Origin: a bacterium
Lineage (GTDB): Bacteria > Zhuqueibacterota > QNDG01 > JAGLOF01
Assembly (NCBI GenBank): GCA_016934955.1
Contig: JAFGRY010000024.1
Coordinates: 1-52,755 of the forward strand
DNA: 52,755 bases
Direction of reading: 5' to 3'
Within the stretch, counting starts at the first letter, position 1. Each line of letters opens with the position of its first letter. Below are positions 1 through 7,810 of the stretch, piece after piece. The notes beneath the pieces were generated by a model. The model did not search any database. It was not told where the DNA came from and was given only the letters and a program-made list of their open reading frames with translations. Made by a program: the position numbers and the translations under genes.

Positions 1-79
1 CTTTTAGGTGCACTAGAATATAACAATTTTTGAGGTAAGTTGGGCCATATTTTTTATTTTTTATACCTTTAACCGGACA
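1..79. mobile_element. Possible end of an insertion sequence (AT-rich)
   Basis: This stretch is strongly AT-rich compared with the DNA that follows. It ends at 70-79 in AACCGGACAC, which read outward from the element is GTGTCCGGTT, a form resembling an IS terminal inverted repeat. It abuts CTAG at 80-83, a tetranucleotide used as a target site by some IS5-type elements. The neighbouring beta-barrel gene stops exactly at this junction. No transposase is in the window, because the rest of the element would lie upstream. An ordinary AT-rich intergenic region is the alternative. Confidence 0.3.
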
Positions 80-565
80 CTAGTGATCGGATCTCATGAA
101 ATCAACGCCGAATCCGGTATTCCAGTTCAGTCTGTCTACAAAACGGCAGGGCCATTCATAGTGGATCGTCAGCGGCATGGTTACCAGTCCCAGGCGAAGC
201 CTGTCCGTGCTGGTCCAGTCGGGAGAGGGTGTATAGACCCAGGCCGATGTGAACCGTTTGTACTTGAAGCAGCCGTATCCAAAAGTGACGCCGACCTTCC
301 CGAATCGCGGGACATGGGAGAAGAGACCCACCTCTCCTTCCAGGCCGTTGAGACCTCCGAGCCGGTCAGGGACAGTGACATCATAGTCGGGGAAAAGTCC
401 TGCCTGTCCCTGAAACGTGTCCCGGGTTTCATCAAATATATCTGTCACCGGCCAGTTCAGATTACCTTTCAATTTTGTCGTTACACTGAACTGCTGAGCT
501 GTTGCCTGCAGGGTGCAGCAAAAAATAAGCAGCAGCGCTGAGAACATACGTATTGCAGTACGCAT
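80..565 (-). CDS. Outer-membrane beta-barrel protein, probably 3'-truncated
   Basis: The product is a 161-residue exported protein. The start at 565 is chosen because AGGAG lies just upstream and the protein then opens with a signal peptide (about residues 1-24, ending TLQATAQ). Longer in-frame starts would put an unlikely Cys-rich extension before the signal. The rest shows alternating hydrophobic strands, Gly/Tyr-rich turns and Phe/Trp-rich strand ends typical of small PorT-like or OmpW-like barrels. The sequence stops abruptly in what looks like mid-barrel (ending FMRSDH) at an abrupt change to AT-rich DNA, so the gene has probably lost its last strands to an insertion. The exact family is not recognised. 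Confidence 0.6.
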   Translation of the reverse strand: MRTAIRMFSALLLIFCCTLQATAQQFSVTTKLKGNLNWPVTDIFDETRDTFQGQAGLFPDYDVTVPDRLGGLNGLEGEVGLFSHVPRFGKVGVTFGYGCFKYKRFTSAWVYTPSPDWTSTDRLRLGLVTMPLTIHYEWPCRFVDRLNWNTGFGVDFMRSDH

Positions 566-1102
566 AGTTTGCTCCTGAGTCGTTGACGGGATTGTTTCAT
601 GGAGATCGTCTGTAAGGTACACTGTCAGGGGAAGACAAGCAAGAAAAAAATCCGTCCCCGACAAAAGAGGAAATACTGATGCCCCGGCTGCGCAGGGCCG
701 GGGCATCGAGCAACAACACAACTGAGGATCGTACTGAAGTGAATCGGGTGGAGTTGAGGATCAACCATACGGCCAGCCGACAGGGTCGGATGGCATCACA
801 TATAGTTTCTTGTGAAATTAAATTTCACGTTGATGATCAAGATATAAAAAATAAGTGCAATGTCAAGAAAAAAATAAAAAAAATTATTTTCTCCGCCATT
901 TTACGGGCGGGTTCCGTTGTGTTGCCGTGTCTGCAGACGGATATATTCCGCCCGCCGGCTGCATCATTGGCGGGATTAACGGCACCGGTCCCCGGATCAA
1001 CGGTATTCGGACGCGGGGGCGGGAATCCGTCTCATTTTCCTGATTTTCGCGGAACAGATGCGTATATTCACGGGATACCGTAACCGGGATGAGGTAAGAA
1101 CA
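566..1102. other. Intergenic region with stem-loop
   Basis: No convincing gene is seen in this 537-base gap between divergent genes. It holds a perfect 11-bp stem at 678-688/697-707 (GATGCCCCGGC with its complement, 8-base loop) without a T tract on either strand. An A-rich run follows near 845-890, then a small CCGCC/GGCGG hairpin near 894-912. Short reading frames here lack ribosome-binding sites and protein-like composition. Confidence 0.5.
678..707. repeat. 11-bp perfect inverted repeat
   Basis: The arms at 678-688 and 697-707 are perfectly complementary and GC-rich with an 8-base loop. There is no adjoining U-tract, so a leader structure or a dispersed palindrome is as likely as a terminator. 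Confidence 0.5.
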
Positions 1103-1924
1103 ATGAAACATACAGGGAGACGTACACTTGCCGCGCTCATGGTCTTTCTGCTGGTATGCCGCTGCGAAATGATGGCGGTCATCATCGACCGGCTCGAAGA
1201 GGCCCGATCGCACGAGCCCCTGAACGTGCTCTTTATCGGCAGCAGCTATTTTACCGCCAACAACCTTCCCTCCCTTTTCAGGAACTGCGCCCTGTCGGGA
1301 GGGAAACAGGTGGAAACAGGCGCCGCCATGATCAACGGCGTATATCTCGATTATCACGCATCAGCACCGTTGACGACCGAGGTGATAAACAGTCGGCTGT
1401 GGGATTATGTCGTTCTGCAGGGGGTGTGCACGAACGTCGCGTACCCTGATGTGTACACCGAACATCCGGTACTGCCGGCCATTACTCAATTAAAGGCAAC
1501 GATCAGGGCGAACTGCGACAGTACCAAAATCATCTTCTGTATGCCCTGGGCGTTCGAGGACGGTATGACCTGGAAGCCGGGATGGACCGACACCTACGTC
1601 GATATGCAGAAAAAAATCTATGACAACACATTGGCGATTGCCTCGGAGGCGGATGTAATCATCGCTCCGGTGGGCTGGGCCTGGAACCGCGTGCTCAAAG
1701 AATTGGGGTATCCGCTCCACTATCTGCACCTGCAGGATTGGAATCATCCCACCGCCCATGGAAGCTACCTGATGGCAGCTGTACTATACACAACGATATT
1801 CAGGGAGAGCGCCGAGCCGCTGCTGCACTCCGCCACGATCCCCGGTGAAGAGGCACAGTATCTGCGCAGGATCGCGTCGGACATTGTGCTTGAGAACCTG
1901 GAACTCTGGCGGATCAACGACTGA
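1103..1924 (+). CDS. Secreted SGNH-type hydrolase-like protein
   Basis: The product is a 273-residue protein with an N-terminal signal segment (about residues 8-26; export by Sec or lipidation at a Cys near 19-21). The block LNVLFIGSSYFTANNLP matches the FIGNS-type block I of SGNH/GDSL hydrolases, with the nucleophilic Ser in GSS. Near the C-terminus, NHPTAHGSYLMAAVLY matches the HP-x-x-x-G-SYL block that carries the catalytic His. Such proteins are esterases or lipases acting on carbohydrate esters, lipids or peptides; the substrate is unknown here. The start at 1103 has GAGG about 9 bases upstream and begins the signal peptide, unlike the longer frame from 1058. The adjacent genes are also exported but not obviously related. 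Confidence 0.7.
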   Translation: MKHTGRRTLAALMVFLLVCRCEMMAVIIDRLEEARSHEPLNVLFIGSSYFTANNLPSLFRNCALSGGKQVETGAAMINGVYLDYHASAPLTTEVINSRLWDYVVLQGVCTNVAYPDVYTEHPVLPAITQLKATIRANCDSTKIIFCMPWAFEDGMTWKPGWTDTYVDMQKKIYDNTLAIASEADVIIAPVGWAWNRVLKELGYPLHYLHLQDWNHPTAHGSYLMAAVLYTTIFRESAEPLLHSATIPGEEAQYLRRIASDIVLENLELWRIND

Positions 1925-1986
1925 TCCGATATGATGGGATCATTCCGTCCTAAAGTATTTAAACACATGTGAAGAGAGGATTGATA

Positions 1987-2598
1987 ATGATGTTTCTGGT
2001 GAAACCACATGTAAAAAATCACGCCTTCCGAAGGCGGGCGATTATGATATCGTTATTATTGCCGGTCTGTTTCTGTGCTGTTGAGAAGACATCTGACAAT
2101 CCAATTGTCGAATTGCGACATGACTACAAACAGCTTTCCATAAAAGAAACAAAAATGATGATCGAGAAAAAGGGCTTTTTCGATAAATACTGGAATAAAA
2201 CAGGTAATTTCGATAATGATTTTATCAAAAAGCGGGTGGATTCCGTCACTGTTGTTATTGATCGGGCCACGAATTTGACCTGGCACCGGTCCGGCTCAGA
2301 AACATTGCTTAATCTAACCGAGGCGAACGAGTGGATTAATGAATTAAATCGCACTGCATATGCGGGATTAACTCAATGGCGCCTGCCAACCGTGGAAGAA
2401 GCCCTGTCCCTGCTGGAGAATAAGAAAAAAAATGGAAATCTCTATATCGATTCGATATTTAACAGCTGGCAGTGGTGTATTCTAACCGGTGATTCATTGA
2501 ATTCGACCACAAGCTGGCTTGTCGCTTTTTCCGGACGCATTGACTGGTTTGATTCGAACGTCGGCGTTAATTACGTGCGCCCGGTATGTTCGATGTAA
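1987..2598 (+). CDS. Exported DUF1566 (Lcl C-terminal) domain protein
   Basis: The product is a 203-residue protein with an N-terminal basic segment followed by a hydrophobic stretch (about residues 20-33) containing two Cys residues, so it is either secreted or a lipoprotein. The C-terminal half carries the hallmarks of the DUF1566/Lcl domain: VIDRATNLTWHR, then AGLTQWRLPTVEEALSLLE, and a final NYVRPVCSM. This fold occurs in surface-exposed bacterial proteins of unknown biochemical role. ATG 1987 is preferred over the GTG at 1969 because AGAGAGGA at 1973-1980 sits at proper spacing. The gene is markedly AT-richer than the bulk of the window, hinting at transfer. Confidence 0.65.
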   Translation: MMFLVKPHVKNHAFRRRAIMISLLLPVCFCAVEKTSDNPIVELRHDYKQLSIKETKMMIEKKGFFDKYWNKTGNFDNDFIKKRVDSVTVVIDRATNLTWHRSGSETLLNLTEANEWINELNRTAYAGLTQWRLPTVEEALSLLENKKKNGNLYIDSIFNSWQWCILTGDSLNSTTSWLVAFSGRIDWFDSNVGVNYVRPVCSM

Positions 2599-2628
2599 CC
2601 ATTGACAATATCAGGAAATGAGACCGTT

Positions 2629-4185
2629 ATGTCAAAAACAGGTAATTACCGTGCAGTCAGCGTCATGAACACGAATATGACCATGATCAGTGGTGTGAGA
2701 ATTTGGTGTATAGTGTGTTTGGTATTAGCCACTATAATCAGCGCAATCACGTGTTCAGGTAAAAAAAGCAGTGCTGATTCCGACGGCTTTGAACAATGTA
2801 GTGCGTCTATCCGGGATATAATCGAATCGACGCATACGCCTTCGCTATCAGTTGCCGTAGCTAAAGACGGCATTATACTGTGGGAAGAATCATTCGGCTG
2901 GGCTGACCGGGAGAAACATATTCGGGCAACGCCGCAGACGGTCTATTCCCTTGCGTCTGTCTCAAAACCAATAACAGCGACTGCGATGTTGCTGCTTGCT
3001 GAACGAGGCGCCATCGATCTTGATGAACCGATACAATCTTACCTGGGCGAATCCGGTTTGACAGTATATGAAGGGGATGCCGAAGATGCAACGGTTATGA
3101 GGTTGCTGCATCATACGGCGGGTCTTCCCACTATCTGGAATTTTTATTTTGACGGAGGCGAACGGAAACGTCCACCGATTTCCGAATCAATAAAAAGATA
3201 CGGAATCATTACTTCACCACCCGGCACTGCTTATGAGTATTCGAACCTGGGATACGGCATTGCCGAACATATTATAGAACAGGTTTCGGGCAGGCATTTC
3301 GCCGAATTCATGAGAAAGGAAATATTCGAACCGCTGAATTTAGAGAACACATTTGTTATCGTCGATACATCCCAGTATAATTCCATAGCGTGCAGATATT
3401 TGGAGAATAAAAGTGTTTCGCCGTTTTATGACGTTATGTCGCGGGGCGGCGGCGGAATTTGTTCCAGTGTTCATGATCTGGTTCGGTTTGGTATGTTCCA
3501 TTTGAAAAACCATCTTTCAAACCAGAAAGCGATTATTGCCGACACTACAATCGAATATATGCAGTCCTTTGCTGATCCAGAAGTGCCGGATAGCCCCTAC
3601 AAATTCGGATGGGATATCAAGGATATACATGGTCACAGAGTCGTCTCTCACGGCGGCGGCATGCCGGGAGTATCATCTGCGTTGATGCTCGTTCCCGCGG
3701 CCAATATGTGTATAGCCGTCTTGTCCAATGGTACCTATATAGATCTGTTTAAAATAGGCGCCATGATAATCGATGAAGTGCTACCCGAGGGCAACGAGGC
3801 CACTGTGTCACATGATGTCAATGAGAGTCACGAGCGTGTTCAGTTTCCGTCAGATTACCTGTATGGGCAGTGGCAGGGATTCATCTTGATGGAGAATGAT
3901 TCTCTACCAGTACAATTGAGTATCGATCAGGCTCGTGAAGTGACGGTGAGGGTAGGCGATGAGCAAACAGAAAGTCTGCTCGTCCAACCGTTCACATTCA
4001 ATAACGGCAGGCTAAGCGGGAGTGTTGATTTTACGGTTCCGGCACGGGATGCATTATCAGCCCGCCATCAGGTGTATTTCAGTTTACGGAAAACCGAGAC
4101 TGGGTGGAGCGGGTATGCAGCGGCAGTTTCCTATAGAGCAGAGGTTTTTTTCTTGCCGTACTACATTGTTCTGAGAAAGATATAA
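2629..4185 (+). CDS. Beta-lactamase-family (class C-like) serine hydrolase lipoprotein
   Basis: The product is a 518-residue envelope lipoprotein: a hydrophobic segment ends in the lipobox SAITC (Cys42). The beta-lactamase/penicillin-binding fold is shown by the catalytic SxxK tetrad S110-V-S-K113, the Y204-S-N206 motif, and HGG at 341-343 in place of KTG. The last ~130 residues form an appended beta-rich domain often seen in esterase or D-aminopeptidase members. The family includes D-Ala-D-Ala carboxypeptidases, esterases and peptidases, and true antibiotic hydrolysis is unlikely from context. ATG 2629 is favoured because GGAAATGAG lies before it. Base composition is AT-richer than the housekeeping genes, as in the preceding DUF1566 gene. 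Confidence 0.82.
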   Translation: MSKTGNYRAVSVMNTNMTMISGVRIWCIVCLVLATIISAITCSGKKSSADSDGFEQCSASIRDIIESTHTPSLSVAVAKDGIILWEESFGWADREKHIRATPQTVYSLASVSKPITATAMLLLAERGAIDLDEPIQSYLGESGLTVYEGDAEDATVMRLLHHTAGLPTIWNFYFDGGERKRPPISESIKRYGIITSPPGTAYEYSNLGYGIAEHIIEQVSGRHFAEFMRKEIFEPLNLENTFVIVDTSQYNSIACRYLENKSVSPFYDVMSRGGGGICSSVHDLVRFGMFHLKNHLSNQKAIIADTTIEYMQSFADPEVPDSPYKFGWDIKDIHGHRVVSHGGGMPGVSSALMLVPAANMCIAVLSNGTYIDLFKIGAMIIDEVLPEGNEATVSHDVNESHERVQFPSDYLYGQWQGFILMENDSLPVQLSIDQAREVTVRVGDEQTESLLVQPFTFNNGRLSGSVDFTVPARDALSARHQVYFSLRKTETGWSGYAAAVSYRAEVFFLPYYIVLRKI

Positions 4186-4204
4186 TTGATCGAGGAGAGT
4201 GCTC

Positions 4205-5167
4205 ATGTCAAAACTGTTCGTAAGGTTCATGGTGTGCGCAGCGATCAGCTGCTGTTCAATCGGCTGTCAGAAATCGACGGTTCAATCCGGGCGCGGCGAT
4301 TATCTGGGCCAGAAGCCGCCGGGCGACACTCCGGCGCTGTTTGCGCCGGGCCTGGTTTCAACCGGCATGGATGACCGGGATTTCACCATCGCACCGGACC
4401 AGTCAGAGATATACTACACGATCCTGGAAAGGCCCAGGTATACAATCGTGCGGCTGAGGAGGGTCAACGACCGGTGGATGGGTCCGGAAATCGCACCGTT
4501 TTCCGGCAGCTATAACGATTACGAACCGCAATTTTCACCTGACGGAACCCGCCTCTACTTTTGTTCCGAGCGTCCCGCCAGCCCGGATGACACGACCGCA
4601 GACTCCGATATCTGGTATGTGGAGAAAAAAGAAGGAGAATGGGGCCGGGCGGTCAACATCGGCGCCCCGGTCAACAGCGAATTCAGTGAATTCTATCCAT
4701 CGGTAACCGCCGACGGAACCCTTTATTTTACATCCTCAACGATGAAAATAATGCGGGCCGCCTTCCATGACGGTGTGTACGATGAACCGGAAGCGCTGTC
4801 CGATTCAATCAACACCCGCGCCGAATACAACGCCTGTATTGCCCCCGATGAATCATATATGCTTTTTACATCCCACAGCTGGGGGTATCAGGCCGGGAGA
4901 GGAGATATGTTCATGGCGTTCCGGAAAGAAGACGGCTCCTGGTCCCGGCCGACGCATCTGGGATATGAGATAAACTCGATGGCTGCGGATATGTGCCCGT
5001 CCATTTCTCCTGACGGGATGTACCTGTTCTTTTCCAGCAACCGTCCGATCGATACGGAGGTCGCAGAACCGGTTCGCGCCTACAGGGAGCTCATGGATTA
5101 TTCGCGGCAGCCGGGGAATAAAAAGATGGATATCTACTGGGTCAGGATGCCGGATGTGCTGCGTTGA
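4205..5167 (+). CDS. PD40 beta-propeller lipoprotein
   Basis: The product is a 320-residue lipoprotein with lipobox CSIGC near residue 18-22. It contains at least four WD40-like PD40 repeats (YEPQFSPDGTRLYFCS, YPSVTADGTLYFTS, NACIAPDESYMLFTS, CPSISPDGMYLFFSS), predicting a beta-propeller outside the inner membrane. PD40 proteins of this type usually bind other proteins or ligands rather than catalyse. ATG 4205 is preceded by GAGGAG at 4192-4197. It starts 19 bases after the serine hydrolase, so the two are probably cotranscribed. Confidence 0.75.
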   Translation: MSKLFVRFMVCAAISCCSIGCQKSTVQSGRGDYLGQKPPGDTPALFAPGLVSTGMDDRDFTIAPDQSEIYYTILERPRYTIVRLRRVNDRWMGPEIAPFSGSYNDYEPQFSPDGTRLYFCSERPASPDDTTADSDIWYVEKKEGEWGRAVNIGAPVNSEFSEFYPSVTADGTLYFTSSTMKIMRAAFHDGVYDEPEALSDSINTRAEYNACIAPDESYMLFTSHSWGYQAGRGDMFMAFRKEDGSWSRPTHLGYEINSMAADMCPSISPDGMYLFFSSNRPIDTEVAEPVRAYRELMDYSRQPGNKKMDIYWVRMPDVLR

Positions 5168-5283
5168 GAACACGAGACCGGGACTGCCGGCTCATATCAA
5201 CAGAGATGATCAGCCGTAGGACGGGCCGATTGTCTGACGGCAGAATATCGCACTCCTGTAACGTCACACGTCAGAGGAGATAC

Positions 5284-6966
5284 ATGGACAGATTACCAAG
5301 CGTCATCGCAATCGCATGCACCCTGTTTTTTGCGCAATCACTATGGCCGCAGACCGAACTGGTTCCCAGGGATTCATTGATAGCCGATGTCCGGGAGCTG
5401 GTGAACCTGATCGAGCGGGTCCATCCAGACCCCTACATACTCGGCGGCGGCAAAGTCGCTTTTCACCGGCGGCTTCATCATACACTGCGTTCGATTCCAG
5501 ATTCAGGGATGACGCTGCAGGATTTTTACTGGCATCTGCAGCCGCTGGTTAACGGAGTTGGAGACGGTCATACATTCTTGCAGAATACGTTTTGGCGCTA
5601 TGATCCCGATGCCGCCGACGGCATACCATTCTGGTTTTCGGTAACCGCCGACAAACAATTTTTTGTCAGCGGTGTCACGCATGAAAGATACCGATCCTAT
5701 CTCGGTGCGGCATTGGTATCGGTGCAGGGCCATTCCCTCGCGGATCTGGTGGAGATGACACGAATACTGATGCCCTGTCAGAATGATTATGATGCATTGT
5801 GGAAGTTGAACGCCATGCTCTTTGAAATGGATTTGATACACCATCTGATACCGGAACTTCACCAATCGGATAGTCTCGAATTTGTTTTCACCACCCCAGG
5901 GGGAGAGCGGGCTGCCATGGAATTTTCTTTCTCGGAGAAACGGCATAAACCGATGATTCGTCCGGAGAAGGCGCGCCTGGATCTTCCTTCAACCGGGGAG
6001 AGTGATTTTGTCTATTCCTTTTTAGATGATGCGAAAAAGACTGCGTTTTTACGAATTGATAATCAGGAAGCATTCAGAGAAATTATCGAGTACGCAATCA
6101 GCACCGGTTTTGACTCAGAGACAATAGTTAATTTTGCCAGGCCGATGTATGAGAGGGTGAACAGCGGCCCCGTACCGCAGGACCTTGATTCAATCATGGC
6201 CGGGATACCGTCAATCACTCACGTTTTTAAATCGCTGGTCGCCGAGATGGCCGAGGCTGGAACGAAACATCTGATCGTCGACCTGAGCCGGAATAACGGC
6301 GGACAATCGGTCCTGTCACAGGTTCTGGTCTATTTTCTCTATGGAAAAGAGACGCTCGAGAAGCTCTATACAGAGTCATACACCATTGACAAGTATTCCG
6401 ATGTTTACTTTTCCATCTTTCAGCAGTATGATTTCGAAGAGATATGTAGAGGATTTACCGAGAAGTACGGGTATCCGCTGCAAAAGAATGATTTCAATTT
6501 CAGTGGAGAAGATGGTTGGCTTCAGATGAAAATGAAGCAGCTCCCTTCAGATAGTCTTTCCCGCAGGCTCGAACTGGAACTCATGCCGTTCGCTACATTC
6601 TATGAGGAGTATGGTAAAAAAGACAATAGTTACTATACTCCGGAGCGTGTACTGGTGCTTTGCAGCGAAAGAACCTACAGTGCCGGATTCGGAACGCTGG
6701 CGGATCTGTACAAATGCGGAGCTGAAATCGTCGGTGTGCCGTCGGGCCAGTCCGGCAACTGTTTCGGCAACGCCCCCTATGTTACGCTTTCACGAACCGG
6801 GTTGAGCGGTTTTGTCGCCACGAATTATATCGTCATGTTTGCCGACGATGAGGAATCTGGCCGGGTTCTCATGCCCCATTTCCCGCTGACATATGAAACG
6901 TGGAGGGAATATGGATTCGATCCCGGTGCTCTCTATCGGTACGCGGTCGACCTGATCGAGAATTGA
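5284..6966 (+). CDS. Secreted S41-like (C-terminal processing) peptidase
   Basis: The product is a 560-residue exported protein with a signal peptide (about residues 1-22). The N-terminal region (25-130) resembles the helical cap of tail-specific peptidase relatives. The S41 core is shown by HLIVDLSRNNGGQSVLSQ, then ERTYSAGFG with the probable nucleophile Ser466, and GVPSGQSGNCFGN downstream. S41 enzymes normally use a Ser-Lys dyad. I cannot confirm the Lys, so activity is not assured. ATG 5284 follows AGAGGAGA at 5273-5280, whereas the upstream in-frame extension lacks a signal sequence. A strong hairpin terminator follows at 7021. Confidence 0.72.
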   Translation: MDRLPSVIAIACTLFFAQSLWPQTELVPRDSLIADVRELVNLIERVHPDPYILGGGKVAFHRRLHHTLRSIPDSGMTLQDFYWHLQPLVNGVGDGHTFLQNTFWRYDPDAADGIPFWFSVTADKQFFVSGVTHERYRSYLGAALVSVQGHSLADLVEMTRILMPCQNDYDALWKLNAMLFEMDLIHHLIPELHQSDSLEFVFTTPGGERAAMEFSFSEKRHKPMIRPEKARLDLPSTGESDFVYSFLDDAKKTAFLRIDNQEAFREIIEYAISTGFDSETIVNFARPMYERVNSGPVPQDLDSIMAGIPSITHVFKSLVAEMAEAGTKHLIVDLSRNNGGQSVLSQVLVYFLYGKETLEKLYTESYTIDKYSDVYFSIFQQYDFEEICRGFTEKYGYPLQKNDFNFSGEDGWLQMKMKQLPSDSLSRRLELELMPFATFYEEYGKKDNSYYTPERVLVLCSERTYSAGFGTLADLYKCGAEIVGVPSGQSGNCFGNAPYVTLSRTGLSGFVATNYIVMFADDEESGRVLMPHFPLTYETWREYGFDPGALYRYAVDLIEN

Positions 6967-7020
6967 GCGAGGATTCCGGCGATTCTTTTCGTCTCTATGC
7001 CTGTGCCGGATGCATGGGTG

Positions 7021-7066
7021 AGAAAGCCCCTGTTCCCGGCAGTCTTCCGATGAACAGGGGCTTTCT
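7021..7066. terminator. Bidirectional intrinsic terminator
   Basis: A perfect 15-bp inverted repeat (7021-7035 with 7052-7066, 16-base loop) lies between the convergent S41-like gene and the cyclophilin gene. The stem ends in CTTTCT on one strand and the same on the other, so it can serve both directions. Confidence 0.75.
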
Positions 7067-7090
7067 ATTAGCCCGGCAGGCTGGATAGAC

Positions 7091-7642
7091 TCACTCAGAG
7101 TCCCCGGAGGGTTCAAGAACCCGTTTCTCCAGTGATGCGTGTTCAATAATCACCGGGGTGACCGGTTCATGAAACGCAATGCCTTCACTGTATTTTTCTT
7201 CAACCTCCACATTCCCGATAGCCTCCAGTACATCCATTCCCTCGATGAGCTGACCAAACACGGTATATTCCCCGTCCAGATGGGGCCGGGGGGCGAGACA
7301 GATATAAAAGCTGCTGTCGCCGCTGTCCGGGTCTTCGTCCCGGGCAAGTCCGACCGTCCCGGTGAGATGGCTGCGGCTGTTGAATTCAGCCTTCAGCGGA
7401 TCGCCTCCTCCGCCGGTCTGGATAACGTGCCCCTGCACCACCCGGTAAAAATCCTTCCCGTCATAAAATCCCTGCTTCACCAGCTTCTGAATTTCGGCCG
7501 ACGTATGCGGCGCTTCCTGTTCGAAAAACCGGAACACCATTGTTCCCATGTTTGTCTGTAAGACGCAGACGGTTTGCCTCTTTTTCATACTGCAGCCGAG
7601 TATGAGAATAACGGGCAGCAGCAGGACAATGTACTTTTTCAT
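7091..7642 (-). CDS. Cyclophilin-type peptidyl-prolyl isomerase lipoprotein
   Basis: The product has 183 residues. A signal ends in lipobox LILGC (Cys17), so the enzyme is anchored in the envelope. The cyclophilin domain is short and prokaryotic: GTMVFRFFEQEAPHT, NF-like segment FYDGKDFYRVVQGHVIQTGG with the catalytic Arg, then GTVGLARDEDPDSGDSSFYI and GEYTVFGQLIEGMDVLE. It would assist folding of exported proteins by cis-trans isomerisation of Xaa-Pro bonds. ATG 7642 is preceded by GGAGG at suitable distance; the frame from 7660 is not needed. It is transcribed alone between two strong hairpins. Confidence 0.88.
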   Translation of the reverse strand: MKKYIVLLLPVILILGCSMKKRQTVCVLQTNMGTMVFRFFEQEAPHTSAEIQKLVKQGFYDGKDFYRVVQGHVIQTGGGGDPLKAEFNSRSHLTGTVGLARDEDPDSGDSSFYICLAPRPHLDGEYTVFGQLIEGMDVLEAIGNVEVEEKYSEGIAFHEPVTPVIIEHASLEKRVLEPSGDSE

Positions 7643-7725
7643 GGATACCTCCGGATACATATCACGTGATGGTGTAAAATAACCAGGGCGAGGGTGAAAT
7701 GCAAGAAGGATAGCGGATAAGGGTA

Positions 7726-7793
7726 AAAGGATACACCCCCTGCCGGCGTACAGCGTGCACTCCTGGTGATGCCGGGGGCGGGGTGTATCCTTT
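7726..7793 (-). terminator. Hairpin terminator downstream of the DUF5916 gene
   Basis: A perfect 14-bp inverted repeat (7726-7739 with 7780-7793) lies just past the stop of the minus-strand DUF5916 gene. Read leftward the stem ends in a CCTTTT-type tract, consistent with termination of that transcript. Confidence 0.6.
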
Positions 7794-7810
7794 CACCGTA
7801 TCCTTGTCTA

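Noticed and set aside
884..1357. Minus-strand 157-codon frame overlapping the SGNH gene
   Set aside because: Antisense to a gene with clear SGNH motifs and without a ribosome-binding site.
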